Assembly: GCF_014644415.1 (NCBI RefSeq)
Contig: NZ_BMKQ01000001.1
Coordinates: 1,985,556 to 2,049,555 of the forward strand
Length of the DNA stretch: 64,000 bases
Direction: 5' to 3'
DNA from: Marmoricola endophyticus
Lineage (GTDB): Bacteria > Actinomycetota > Actinomycetes > Propionibacteriales > Nocardioidaceae
The position numbers and the translations under genes were made by a program. The stretch's first letter is position 1. Each line of letters begins with the position of its first letter. Shown here one piece after another: positions 32,679 through 41,340 of the stretch. The notes beneath the pieces were generated by a model. That model did not search any database. It worked only from the letters and a program-made list of their open reading frames with translations, and had not been told where the DNA came from.

Positions 32679-33352
32679 CGGTTCGAGCCCGCGGTCTCGG
32701 CGGCCCCGTCGTCGGCCGGGTCGGCGTTCGGCAGGTCCGCGGTCGGCATCGGCAGACCGAGCCGCATCAGCTGCGCGGTAGCCAGGCACTTGTACGCCAG
32801 CAGCGCCACCGCGATCGCGCCACCGAGCCAGACGCCCCACCACAGTTCACGGGTCAGCAGCAGGAGGACCCCGAACAGCGCCGAGTTGACCGCCTTCGCG
32901 GGCTTGGACCAGTTGAAGCGCCAGATGGTGCGGTCGACGACGTAGAAGTAGTTGGGGCTCGTGATCGGCCAGAAGAGGAAGGCCAGCGAGATGAAGCAGT
33001 CGACGACGAGGAACTCGGCGAGGTAGATCAGCACCGCCGGCATCAGGTCCGGCTGCAGCCAGGCGAGCCCGATGTAGAACGCGGCCAGGTCGAAGCGATC
33101 CGAGAGGATGTCGAGGGTCGCGCCGGTGCGGGTCTCGCAGTCGCGCACCCGGGCCCACCAGCCGTCGATGGAGTCCCCGACCCAGTGCACGACCAGTGCC
33201 GCGACCAGGAGCCACAGCTCGTGGGAGTACGCAGCCGCCCCGGCCAGGGCGACGCACAGGATCGTACGGACGACCGTGACCACGGTGGCCTCGGTCCAGA
33301 TCCGCTCCCGCGCCGGGTCCGCGTGGATCCGGCGGGACAGGGTCAGCGCCAT
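32675..33352 (-). CDS. CDP-alcohol phosphatidyltransferase family protein
   Basis: 225 residues with about six membrane helices. The diagnostic motif is complete: GDSIDGWWARVRDCETRTGATLDILSD, that is D-x2-D-G-x2-A-R-x8-G-x3-D-x3-D, which binds metal and the CDP group. The enzyme should join a CDP-activated lipid to an alcohol such as inositol phosphate or glycerol phosphate. The acceptor is not evident. The start ATG 33352 lies 10 bases from the DUF819 stop. The next gene overlaps by 4 bases, so phospholipid synthesis and that small membrane protein are linked. Confidence 0.9.
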   Translation of the reverse strand: MALTLSRRIHADPARERIWTEATVVTVVRTILCVALAGAAAYSHELWLLVAALVVHWVGDSIDGWWARVRDCETRTGATLDILSDRFDLAAFYIGLAWLQPDLMPAVLIYLAEFLVVDCFISLAFLFWPITSPNYFYVVDRTIWRFNWSKPAKAVNSALFGVLLLLTRELWWGVWLGGAIAVALLAYKCLATAQLMRLGLPMPTADLPNADPADDGAAETAGSNR

Positions 33353-33361
33353 ACCTGCACG

Positions 33362-34525
33362 CTAGATCACGGACAACAGCTGCACGGTCCCGAGGCCGAT
33401 GAAGGTGCCGAGGAACGAGCCGATCAGCGCGAACAGCACGCCGACCGGCACCATCCGCTTGTCGTACGCCCCGGCGACGACCGGGGCGGAGGCGACACCG
33501 CCGATGTTGGCGGTGCTGGCCACGGCGAGGCTGAACAGCTCGGTCCGGGTGAGCTTGGCGTACGCCACCACGACCACGGCGTGCACGACCAGCACGATGG
33601 CGCCGAACACGAGGTAGAGCGGCGCCTGGGCGATCGAGGAGAAGTCCGAGCCCGAGGCGATGATCGCGATGATGACGTAGAGCATCACCTGGCCGACGTC
33701 CTCGGAGCCGGGGACCTTCCCGACCGGGGTCGTCGCGGCGACCAGGCCGAGCACGCTGACGATCAGGATCGTCCACGTGGTCTGGTCGACGACGTCACCG
33801 AAGGTCGGCAGCAGGCCGCCGACCTGCGAGGCCATCGCGGAGACGAACAGGCTGAAGCCCACCAGGGTCATCAGCTGCACCAAACCGGTGCGCCTGCCCC
33901 CGTCGTCCACGCCGATGCCCTCGGCCTCGAGGTCGCGGTCGAGGTACGACGTGTCCGCGCGCGTCCAGCGGTTGAACCGGTCGGAGATCCCGACCGAGCC
34001 GAACATCACCAGCAGCCAGACCGAGTACATGATCGTGTCGGTGATCAGCGCGTACCCGAAGAGCGTCTGCGGCGCCTCGACGACATCCTGGACGGCGACC
34101 ATGTTGGCCGACCCGCCGGTCCACGAGCCGGTCAGCGCGCCGAGCGCCTTGTAGGCGCCGGGATCGAGCGCCGCCTGCAGGACGAGGTACGCTACGACGA
34201 ACCCGACGACGATGGAGAGCGTCGCGACCACGTAGGTGAGCAGCAGCTTGGGACCGAGCCTGACGATCTGGCGCAGGTCGCAGCGCAGGAGGAACAGCAG
34301 GATCATCGCCGGCAGCAGCGCCCCGCGCACCTCGGAGCCGATGGTCGTGACGGCGTCGGAGTCGCCGAAGAGACCGACCGTGTTCAGCAGCGCCGCGAGG
34401 ATGTAGAGCAGCACGAAGCCGGGGACGTAGGCCAGTGCCTTCCACTGCACGCGCTGCTTGAACAGCACGATCGCGGCGGCGAGCCCGAGCAGGACGCCGA
34501 GGTAGGTGAATCCGTCGTCGATCAT
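33362..34525 (-). CDS. DUF819 family membrane protein (putative transporter)
   Basis: 387 residues with about ten to eleven hydrophobic segments. Conserved family blocks include ALTGSWTGGSANMVAVQDVV, where a polar Gly-Asn turn is embedded, and a matching later ASTANIGGVASAPVVAGAYDKRMVPVGVLFALIGS. The two GG/SAN turns suggest an inverted-repeat fold like sodium-coupled anion carriers. Members are annotated as YjcL-like, without a known substrate. It lies between the NlpC/P60 gene (8 bases upstream) and the phospholipid gene, so it could move a product of murein peptide recycling, but no direct evidence exists. Confidence 0.88.
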   Translation of the reverse strand: MIDDGFTYLGVLLGLAAAIVLFKQRVQWKALAYVPGFVLLYILAALLNTVGLFGDSDAVTTIGSEVRGALLPAMILLFLLRCDLRQIVRLGPKLLLTYVVATLSIVVGFVVAYLVLQAALDPGAYKALGALTGSWTGGSANMVAVQDVVEAPQTLFGYALITDTIMYSVWLLVMFGSVGISDRFNRWTRADTSYLDRDLEAEGIGVDDGGRRTGLVQLMTLVGFSLFVSAMASQVGGLLPTFGDVVDQTTWTILIVSVLGLVAATTPVGKVPGSEDVGQVMLYVIIAIIASGSDFSSIAQAPLYLVFGAIVLVVHAVVVVAYAKLTRTELFSLAVASTANIGGVASAPVVAGAYDKRMVPVGVLFALIGSFLGTFIGLGTVQLLSVI

Positions 34526-34533
34526 CGCGGCAC

Positions 34534-35562
34534 TCAGAGGTAGCGCTTGGCGCCGGCGTAGTCGCCGCCGAGTCGCACGGCGGTCTCGCGCACCGGCTCC
34601 TCGGAGCTGTAGGCCTCGATCATCCGGCCGTCGCCGGCGTACATCGCGACGTGGTGGATGTGACCCGGCGTGCCGTAGAAGAGCAGGTCGCCGGGCTTCA
34701 GGTCGGAGTCCGCGACGGTACGCCCCAGCGGGGAGTCCATCTGGGCGCCGGAGTCGCGCGGGAGCGTGATGCCGTGGGTCTGGTAGATCGTGCCGGTGAA
34801 GCCCGAGCAGTCGAAGCCGAAGCCGGAGCGGCCCGCCCAGACGTACGGCCGGCCGAGGAACTGTTTGCCCCAGCGCACCAGCTCCGCGCCGGTGGCCTTG
34901 GGGATCTGCGCGTCGCTCCGGTAGACGCCGACGGCGCTCGCCGCGAGCCAGGCCGGGCCGTCGCCCGGCGTCGCGACCAGGACCCGGCCGTGCGCCTGCG
35001 CGAGCACCGGGAGCCGGGTGTTGGTGCTGACCCGCAGCAGCCGGTGGCGCAGCGCCGGGTCGCGGAACAGCGTCGTGTTGCCCTCGTCGACCAAGGCGAA
35101 GGGACGCCGGTCGGCGACCGCCTCGTACGCCCGGTCGGTGGTGAGCTGGGTCGTCGGGATCCAGCCGGGGTAGCCGAGGTCGTTCTTCGGCGTCGGCTGC
35201 CCGGGCACCGCCACCTCGGTCCAGTCACCCTGCCGCTGCAGGACGTGGACCTCGGTGCCGTACAGCGCCTGGGTCTGGGTCACGTTGCTCTCCGACAGGT
35301 CGAGCTTCTGCGCGAGCGTCATCGCGTTCGCCCACCGGGTGGGGTGCGCCGGGTCGCCGAGCGCGGGCGCGTCGACCGGGCGCGGGCTGTCCGGCGAGGT
35401 CCACACGGTGGCCACCGACACGTCGACGACGGCGGTGTCGTCACTGTGCCCGTCGCCGGGCCGGCCACCACCGGGCCCGTCGGCCTGGGCGGGGGTGGCG
35501 AGCACGCTGGCGCCGAAGGCGGCCGTGATGACGGCCGCGGCGAGTCGGGCAGGGGTTCTCAT
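34534..35562 (-). CDS. Secreted NlpC/P60 cell-wall endopeptidase
   Basis: 342 residues. A signal peptide (RLAAAVITAAFGASVLATPAQA) is followed by two SH3-like regions at about 90-210 (TEVHVLQRQGDWTEVAVPG, LVATPGDGPAWLAAS). The NlpC/P60 domain covers about 225-342 and has LGRPYVWAGRSGFGFDCSGFTG with the catalytic Cys, GDLLFYGTPGHIHHVAMYAGDGRMIEA with the catalytic His, and a downstream Glu or Asp. This layout matches bacterial gamma-D-glutamyl-L-diamino acid endopeptidases such as YkfC. It lies 12 bases after a dipeptide-epimerase gene, so the pair likely serves murein peptide breakdown or recycling. Confidence 0.92.
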   Translation of the reverse strand: MRTPARLAAAVITAAFGASVLATPAQADGPGGGRPGDGHSDDTAVVDVSVATVWTSPDSPRPVDAPALGDPAHPTRWANAMTLAQKLDLSESNVTQTQALYGTEVHVLQRQGDWTEVAVPGQPTPKNDLGYPGWIPTTQLTTDRAYEAVADRRPFALVDEGNTTLFRDPALRHRLLRVSTNTRLPVLAQAHGRVLVATPGDGPAWLAASAVGVYRSDAQIPKATGAELVRWGKQFLGRPYVWAGRSGFGFDCSGFTGTIYQTHGITLPRDSGAQMDSPLGRTVADSDLKPGDLLFYGTPGHIHHVAMYAGDGRMIEAYSSEEPVRETAVRLGGDYAGAKRYL

Positions 35563-35574
35563 CGGTGTTCCTCC

Positions 35575-36669
35575 TCAGTGGGGTCCGCGAGCACGGCGGA
35601 CGCCGAGCCCGGGCTGGTCGGGGAGCTCCACGGACGCGCCGACGTACCGGGCGCCTGCGTCGAGGGGCGAGTGCGTGAGCCACCACGCGGAGTCGAGGTC
35701 GGTGACCGGCAGGACGGCGGGCGAGGCGGCGACCAGGGCGGCGGCAGCACCGATGGCCAGGTGGGTCTCCATCATCGCGCCGACGACGACGCCGAGACCG
35801 GCGGCGTCGGCGACGGCGAGGAAGTCGCGGGCGGGGCCCAGGCCGCCGCACTTGGTGAGCTTGAGGTTGACGAGGTCGGCCGCGCCACGGCGGGCCACCT
35901 CCAGCACGTCGGCGGCGGTGCGGACCGACTCGTCGGCCATGACCGGTGTGGCGACGGCCGCCGTCACGCGGGCCAGACCGTCGAGGTCCTGGGCGGCGAC
36001 CGGCTGCTCGACGAGCGCGACCCCGAGACCGGCGTCCTCGATCGCGCGGATCGTGCGCACCGCCTGCTTGGGCGTCCAGGCCTGGTTCGCATCGAGGCGT
36101 ACGTCGACATCCGCGCCGACCGCCTCGCGCACCGCGCGGACGCGGGCCAGGTCGTCGCCTCCTCCTCCGACCTTGAGCTTCAGCGCCGGGAATCCTTCGG
36201 CCACCCGCTTCACCGCGGCGTCGGCCATCGCGTCCGGGGTGTCGACGGAGAGGGTGACGTCGGTGGCGACCGAGCGGGAGGTCCCACCCAGCAGCCGGGT
36301 CAGCGGCACGCCCAGGCGGCGAGCGGCGAGGTCGTGAAGGGCGACGTCGACGGCCGACTTGGCGGCGGTGTTTCCGACGACCGCGGCGGCGACCTCGCGG
36401 CGCAGGGTGGTCAGGTCGTCCGGGTCGCGGCCGAGGACGACGGCGCTCAGCGGACCCGTCACGGCGGCGGTGATGCCGACCAGGCTGTCCCCGGTCACCC
36501 GCCACGACTCGGTGCCCTCGCCCCAGCCGGAGACGCCATCGGCGTCGACCACCTCGACGAGCACCGCCTCGACCTCGGTGGCCCGACGGACCGCGGTGAC
36601 GAACGGCTCGCGCAGCGGCACCCGGACAGGGTGGGTCCGCACGTCGACGATGCGTGTGCTGCGGGTCAC
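35575..36669 (-). CDS. Dipeptide epimerase (L-Ala-D/L-Glu type), enolase superfamily
   Basis: 364 residues. The N-terminal capping domain ends with GWGEGTESWRVTGDS. The barrel has LKLKVGGGGDDLA with K-x-K, metal ligands Asp in VRLDANQAW, Glu in VEQPV and Asp in MADESV, and the second base Lys in LTKCGGLGPARD, the signature set of the dipeptide epimerase branch. It should interconvert L-Ala-D-Glu and L-Ala-L-Glu from murein. The D-x-D ending near the C-terminus (TDLDSAWW) is also typical. The NlpC/P60 gene follows at 12 bases, a pairing known from ykfBC of Bacillus. A GntR gene is divergent. Confidence 0.9.
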   Translation of the reverse strand: MTRSTRIVDVRTHPVRVPLREPFVTAVRRATEVEAVLVEVVDADGVSGWGEGTESWRVTGDSLVGITAAVTGPLSAVVLGRDPDDLTTLRREVAAAVVGNTAAKSAVDVALHDLAARRLGVPLTRLLGGTSRSVATDVTLSVDTPDAMADAAVKRVAEGFPALKLKVGGGGDDLARVRAVREAVGADVDVRLDANQAWTPKQAVRTIRAIEDAGLGVALVEQPVAAQDLDGLARVTAAVATPVMADESVRTAADVLEVARRGAADLVNLKLTKCGGLGPARDFLAVADAAGLGVVVGAMMETHLAIGAAAALVAASPAVLPVTDLDSAWWLTHSPLDAGARYVGASVELPDQPGLGVRRARGPH

Positions 36670-36681
36670 CCCTGCACTGTG

Positions 36682-36706
36682 GTCCAGAAATGGTCAGATG
36701 TCCAGA
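36682..36706. promoter_or_regulatory. Direct repeats GTCCAGA in the epimerase-GntR intergenic region
   Basis: GTCCAGA occurs at 36682-36688 and 36700-36706, with TGGTCAGA between. The 18-base offset and TGGTC..GACC symmetry resemble FadR/GntR sites loosely. It lies in the only promoter region for both divergent genes. Confidence 0.4.
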
Positions 36707-36746
36707 CCCTTTACGTGATCGTGATGCCGCCTGAGAGCATGGCGCC

Positions 36747-37454
36747 ATGCCGCCCGAGATCGCTCCGGTCACCGTCCGGACCGCAGTCGACGAGGTGGTC
36801 GACCGGCTGCTCACCACGATCGCGTCGGGAGAGGTGTCCGTGGGCGAGCGGCTGCCGGCCGAGCGCGAGCTGGCGCGGATGCTCGGGGTCAGCCGGCCGA
36901 CGGTCCGCTCGGCGGTCGCGCACCTGCGAGGGATCGGTGCACTCGAGGTGGTGCGCGGGCGCAACGGCGGGCACGTCGTGCAGGCCAGCTGGGCCGAGGG
37001 GTCCGAGGAGGCGGTGCGCCGCACGCTCGCCTCCCGCTGGGACGAGGTCGAGGACCTGCTCGACACCCGCTGCCTGGTGGAGTCGCTCGTGGCGCGGACC
37101 GCGGCGGAGCGTCGTACCGACGACGACGTCGCGGCCCTGCGCGAGGCGCTGGCCGCGAACGAGGCGGCCGAGGAGCCGGCCGACGTACGCCGCGCCTCCG
37201 CGGCCCTGCACGCCGCCGTCGACACGGCGGCGCGCGCGGGACGACTGGCGACGTACAGCCGCCAGCTGCTGGCGCAGGCCAACCAGGGCCTGCCGGTCGA
37301 GCCCTACCTCGGCCGGCTCACCGACCGCTCCCGCGGCGAGCACCGCGACCTGGTCGAGGCCGTCGTCGCCGGCGACGCCGACCGTGCGGCCGAGGTGGCG
37401 CGCACCCACTTCGCGATCACCGCCGAGAACCTGCGCGCACTGGCGGGGCGGTAG
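36747..37454 (+). CDS. FadR-subfamily GntR regulator
   Basis: 235 residues. The winged helix is at about 12-80: VVDRLLTTIASGEVSVGERLPAERELARMLGVSRPTVRSAVAHLRGIGALEVVRGRNGGHVV. An FCD effector domain covers about 95-230 (EDLLDTRCLVESLVARTAAE, ALHAAVDTAARAGRLATYSRQLL, then DRSRGEHRDLVEAVVAGDADRAAEVARTHF) with the His and Asp residues used to bind metal and carboxylate ligands. It is divergent from the dipeptide epimerase and likely controls the epimerase-NlpC-DUF819 run, perhaps in response to a murein peptide. That assignment is by position only. Confidence 0.92.
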   Translation: MPPEIAPVTVRTAVDEVVDRLLTTIASGEVSVGERLPAERELARMLGVSRPTVRSAVAHLRGIGALEVVRGRNGGHVVQASWAEGSEEAVRRTLASRWDEVEDLLDTRCLVESLVARTAAERRTDDDVAALREALAANEAAEEPADVRRASAALHAAVDTAARAGRLATYSRQLLAQANQGLPVEPYLGRLTDRSRGEHRDLVEAVVAGDADRAAEVARTHFAITAENLRALAGR

Positions 37455-37466
37455 CCGCGGGCCCCG

Positions 37467-38879
37467 TCAGAACAGCAGCGCGGTCCCCGGGTCGCTCATC
37501 ACCCCGGCGACGTCGGCGAGGAAGCGCGAGCCCTTCTCCCCGTCGATGTGACGGTGGTCGAAGGACAGCGAGAGCGTGCACACGTCGCGGATCTCCAGGC
37601 TCTCCGCGCCGTCCGGGCCGGTGACCACCCACGGCTGCCGCTTCGCGGCGCCGAAGCAGAGGATCGCGGACTCGCCCGGGTTGATGATCGGGGTGCCGCC
37701 GTCGACGCCGAACGGGCCGACGTTGGTGATCGTGAAGGTGCCGCCCGACATCTCGGCGGGCTGGGTCTTGCCCGCCCGGGCGGTGTCGGTGAGCTCGTTG
37801 AGCGCGCGGGCCAGGTCGGGCAGGTCGAGGGAGTCTGCGTCCTTGACGTTGGGTACGACGAGGCCGCGCGGGGTCGCCGCGGCGATGCCGAGGTTGACGT
37901 AGTGCTTGAGCACGACCTCCTGGGCCGCCTCGTCCCACCACGAGTTGATCTCGGGCGTACGACGCACCGCCAGGCACACCGCGCGGGCCAGCACCAGCAG
38001 CGGGGAGAGCCGCAGGTCGCGCATCCGCGGGTGCTTGCGGAAGCGGTCGACCAGCTCCATCGTCGGCGTCACGTCGACGCTCACCCACTCGGTGACGTGG
38101 GGGGCTGTGAAGGCGGACTCCACCATCGAGGCGCCCATCATCTTGCGGACGCCCTTGATCGGCTCGCGCGTCTCGCGCTCGCCACGCGCGACCGGCGCGG
38201 GAGCACTCACCGGCTCGGCGCCCGACGCCGCGCCCTCGACGTCCTCGCGCGACACCGATCCGTTCGGGCCGGTCGCGGTGACGCTCGCCAGGTCGACACC
38301 GAGGTCGCGGGCCAGCTTGCGCACCGGCGGCTTGGCGAGGACCCGAACGTCGGAGGGCGCCGACACAGACGCCGGCGCAGCGGGCACCGGCGCCTCCTCG
38401 ACAGAGGGGGCGACCTCGCCCGACTGGGCACCACCAGGCGAGAACGCCCCCTGGACCTGGAGCTGGGTCGCCTCGCCCGCCGGGCTGGCGGGAGACGCGG
38501 ACCCGTGGCGGGCCCGGCGTACCGGACCCCGGTCGGCCTTGTTGCGGCCGACGAGGCTCTCGCCCTCGCCGCCGCCGCTGGCGGCCGGGTTGGAGAGGTC
38601 GATGGTCTCGGCAGGCTCGACCGGCTCGGACGCCGCCTCGGCACCGGCCTCCCCGACCCGGATGATCGGGGTGCCGACCTCGACGGTCTCCCCCTCGGCG
38701 ACGAGGATCGCGCCGACGACGCCCGCGAACGGGCTGGGGAGCTCGACGACCGACTTCGCGGTCTCGATGTCGACGATCACGTCGTTGACGGCGATCGTGT
38801 CGCCCTCCTTGACGTGCCAGGCGACGATCTCGGCCTCGGTGAGGCCCTCACCGACGTCGGGGAGCTTGAACTCAGGCAT
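37467..38879 (-). CDS. bkdC: Dihydrolipoamide acyltransferase E2 of a 2-oxoacid dehydrogenase complex
   Basis: 470 residues from ATG 38879. One lipoyl domain (about 1-80) has the lipoylated Lys in VDIETAKSVVELPS. An Ala/Pro-rich linker leads to the peripheral subunit-binding domain (about 165-205: AKPPVRKLARDLGVDLASVTATGPNG) and then the acyltransferase core with LSFDHRHIDGEKG, containing catalytic H-x-x-x-D-G. It transfers the acyl group from E1 to CoA. It is last of three genes with E1alpha and E1beta, 10 bases after E1beta. Branched-chain specificity is inferred from the split E1 and the lack of a nearby pyruvate set. No E3 gene is present here. Confidence 0.9.
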   Translation of the reverse strand: MPEFKLPDVGEGLTEAEIVAWHVKEGDTIAVNDVIVDIETAKSVVELPSPFAGVVGAILVAEGETVEVGTPIIRVGEAGAEAASEPVEPAETIDLSNPAASGGGEGESLVGRNKADRGPVRRARHGSASPASPAGEATQLQVQGAFSPGGAQSGEVAPSVEEAPVPAAPASVSAPSDVRVLAKPPVRKLARDLGVDLASVTATGPNGSVSREDVEGAASGAEPVSAPAPVARGERETREPIKGVRKMMGASMVESAFTAPHVTEWVSVDVTPTMELVDRFRKHPRMRDLRLSPLLVLARAVCLAVRRTPEINSWWDEAAQEVVLKHYVNLGIAAATPRGLVVPNVKDADSLDLPDLARALNELTDTARAGKTQPAEMSGGTFTITNVGPFGVDGGTPIINPGESAILCFGAAKRQPWVVTGPDGAESLEIRDVCTLSLSFDHRHIDGEKGSRFLADVAGVMSDPGTALLF

Positions 38880-38889
38880 CCGGGGTTCC

Positions 38890-39867
38890 TCAGAAGTCGA
38901 AGGTGCGGTCGACGGCGTCGAGGACGCGGTCCAGGTCGGGCAGCCACTCCTCCTCGATCCGGCTGGCCGGGTACGGCGTGTCGAAGCCGCCCACACGCAG
39001 CACCGGCGCCTCGAGGGAGTAGAAGCACTGCTCGGTGATCCGGGCGGCCAGCTCGGCGCCCATGCCGAGGTTGACCTGCGCCTCGTGGGTGACGACGGCG
39101 CGGCCGGTGCGGCGTACGGACTCGACGACCGGGCCCATGTCCAGCGGCGAGAGCGTGCGCAGGTCGATCACCTCGACCGACCGCTCCCCCTCGACCGCCT
39201 CGGCGGCCGACAGGCAGGTGCGGACCATCGGCCCGTACGCCAGCAGCGTGACGTCGCTGCCCGCACGCACCACGCGCGAGGTGTGCAGAGGCTCCGGCGT
39301 CGCGGAGGTGTCGACCTCGGACTTGGCGCCGTGGTACTGCCGCTTGGGCTCGAGGAAGATCACCGGGTCGTCGGAGGCGATGGCCTGCTGGATCATCCAG
39401 TAGCCGTCGACCGGGTTGGAGCAGGCGACCACCTTCAGCCCCGGGGTGTGCGCGAACTGCGCCTCGGGCGACTCCGAGTGGTGCTCGACGGCTCCGATGC
39501 CGCCGCCGAACGGGATCCGGATGACGATCGGCATCGCGACGCGGCCCTGCGTGCGGAACCGGATCTTGGCCACCTGGCTGACGATCTGGTCGTAGGCCGG
39601 GTAGACGAAGCCGTCGAACTGGATCTCCACCACCGGGCGGTAGCCGCGCATCGCCAGCCCGACCGCGGTGCCGACGATCCCGGACTCGGCCAGCGGGGAG
39701 TCGATGACCCGGTCCTCACCGAAGTCCTTCTGCAGCCCGTCGGTGATCCGGAAGACACCGCCGAGCTTGCCGACGTCCTCGCCCATCAGCAGGACCTTCG
39801 GGTCGTCCTCCATGGCCTGGCGCAGCCCGGCGTTGAGCGCCTTCGCGAGAGTCATCTTCTCGGTCAT
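38890..39867 (-). CDS. bkdB: 2-oxoacid dehydrogenase E1 beta subunit (branched-chain type)
   Basis: 325 residues. Opening TLAKALNAGLRQAMEDDPKVLLMGEDVGKLGGVFRIT is typical, followed by RVIDSPLAESGIVGTAVGLAMRGYRPVVEIQF, QGRVAMPIVIRIPFGGGIGAVEHHSESPEAQFAHTPGL and the transketolase C domain VEVIDLRTLSPLD. It forms the thiamine-diphosphate site with E1alpha. Its ATG overlaps the E1alpha stop by one base (TGATG), so equimolar translation is likely. The HHSESPEA segment fits the branched-chain class (BCKDH E1beta) in the usual position. Confidence 0.92.
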   Translation of the reverse strand: MTEKMTLAKALNAGLRQAMEDDPKVLLMGEDVGKLGGVFRITDGLQKDFGEDRVIDSPLAESGIVGTAVGLAMRGYRPVVEIQFDGFVYPAYDQIVSQVAKIRFRTQGRVAMPIVIRIPFGGGIGAVEHHSESPEAQFAHTPGLKVVACSNPVDGYWMIQQAIASDDPVIFLEPKRQYHGAKSEVDTSATPEPLHTSRVVRAGSDVTLLAYGPMVRTCLSAAEAVEGERSVEVIDLRTLSPLDMGPVVESVRRTGRAVVTHEAQVNLGMGAELAARITEQCFYSLEAPVLRVGGFDTPYPASRIEEEWLPDLDRVLDAVDRTFDF

Positions 39868-41027
39868 CAGTGGGCCCCCTCGAAGGACGCGAGGTACTCG
39901 GCGTAGCCGTCGCGCTGCTCGGCGAGCTCGGGCGGCAGCTCGGCGTACACGTGGTCGAAGACCGACAGCGGCGACGGGTCGGCCAGCTCCTTGACCCCGG
40001 CCCGCAGCCGCTCGCCGAGCTGGTCGGCCTCGACGGTGAGCGCATCGGTGAACTGCTCGTCGATCAGCCCGTTGCGACGCAGGTAGGCCTCGACGCGCGC
40101 GATCGGGTCCTTGAGCTTCCAGTTCTCGACGTCGTCGGAGAGCCGGTAGCGGGTCGGGTCGTCGGTGGTGGTGTGGGCGCCCATGCGGTAGGTGTACGCC
40201 TCGATCAGCGTCGGCCCGGAGCCCTCGCGGGCGCGCTGCAGGGCGGCCTGGGTGACGGCGTACGTCGCCATCACGTCGTTGCCGTCGACGCGGACGCCGG
40301 GGAAGCCGAAGCCCAGTGCGCGCTGGTAGAGCGGGATCCGGCTCTGCCGCTCGAAGGGCTCCGAGATCGCCCACTGGTTGTTCTGGCAGAAGAACACCAC
40401 GGGCGCGTTGTAGGACGCCGCGAAGATGAACGCCTCGTTGACGTCACCCTGGCTGGAGGCGCCGTCACCGAAGTAGCCGATGGTCGCCGCGTCGCGCTCG
40501 GGGTCGCCGGTGCCGACGGCACCGTCGCGCTGGATGCCCATCGCGTAGCCGGTCGCGTGCAGCGCCTGGGCGCCGATGATGATCGTGTACGGCGCGAAGT
40601 TGGTCTCCGCGGGGTCCCAGCTGCTCTGGTCGACGCCGCGGAACAGCCCCAGCAGCTTCAGCGGGTCCAGCCCGCGGCACCAGGCGACGCCGTGCTCGCG
40701 GTAGGTCGGGAAGGCGAAGTCCTGCGGCCGGAGCGCGCGCCCGGAGCCGATCTGCGCGGCCTCCTGGCCGAGCAGCTGGGCCCAGATCCCGAGCTCGCCG
40801 TGGCGCTGCAGCGCCGTCGACTCGGTGTCGATGCGCCGGGTGAGCACCATGTCGCGGTAGAAGCCGCGCAGCTGCTCGGCCGAGAAGTCCATGTCGAACT
40901 CGGCGTGGTGGGTCCGCTCGCCCTCCGGCGTCAGCAGCTGGACCAGCTCGGGGCCGCCGTCGCTCTGCTGGGGGCCGAAGACCTCGGCCAGGTCGGGGCC
41001 GAACTCCCCGTCGGGTACGTGCGTCAC
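39867..41027 (-). CDS. bkdA: 2-oxoacid dehydrogenase E1 alpha subunit (branched-chain type)
   Basis: 386 residues. The thiamine-diphosphate motif is GYFGDGASSQGDVNEAFIFAASYNAPVVFFCQNN (GDG to NN), with RMGAHTTTDDPTRYR, a conserved substrate and phosphorylation-loop-like segment, and EFDMDFSAEQLRGFYRDMVLTRRIDTE near the start. It decarboxylates branched-chain 2-oxoacids from Val, Leu and Ile, feeding branched fatty-acid primers. First gene of the operon, starting 103 bases from a large hairpin-forming dyad. There is no Lrp-type regulator next to it, as is common in other species. Confidence 0.92.
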   Translation of the reverse strand: MTHVPDGEFGPDLAEVFGPQQSDGGPELVQLLTPEGERTHHAEFDMDFSAEQLRGFYRDMVLTRRIDTESTALQRHGELGIWAQLLGQEAAQIGSGRALRPQDFAFPTYREHGVAWCRGLDPLKLLGLFRGVDQSSWDPAETNFAPYTIIIGAQALHATGYAMGIQRDGAVGTGDPERDAATIGYFGDGASSQGDVNEAFIFAASYNAPVVFFCQNNQWAISEPFERQSRIPLYQRALGFGFPGVRVDGNDVMATYAVTQAALQRAREGSGPTLIEAYTYRMGAHTTTDDPTRYRLSDDVENWKLKDPIARVEAYLRRNGLIDEQFTDALTVEADQLGERLRAGVKELADPSPLSVFDHVYAELPPELAEQRDGYAEYLASFEGAH

Positions 41028-41129
41028 CGTACGGCTCCTTCGCTCTTCGGGCCGTGGAGGTCGTCGCGGGCCCGGAGGTGGTGGGTCGCGGGCTCCTCGG
41101 ACCGCAGGGGTGGCGCGGTGACGAGGGAG

Positions 41130-41172
41130 CCCCGAGCGCTCCTGTGATCGGGGCCACAGGCGACGCTCGGGG
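41130..41172. promoter_or_regulatory. Long inverted repeat with CRP-like core upstream of the bkd operon
   Basis: Outer arms CCCCGAGCG and CGCTCGGGG (perfect, 9 bases) surround inner arms CCTGTG and CACAGG (perfect, 6). The core TGTGATCGGGGCCACA differs from the CRP consensus TGTGA-N6-TCACA at one base. It lies in the 313-base gene-free gap 41028-41340 between the divergent bkd operon and a membrane gene. The remainder of the gap shows no gene. Confidence 0.5.
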
Positions 41173-41340
41173 TGAACCTACCCCTCGCCGTCGGCGGGGG
41201 CCAATCAGCTGGCCCGGGTCCTGCCGGGAGGGACCCACGGCAGGGTGCGATCGAGGCGAGGAGGACCGCGACCTCCGGTTCGGGGCTGCCGTCGGGGTCG
41301 GTGTCGACATGTGTGCCCCGACCACCGGAGGATGTGGCGC

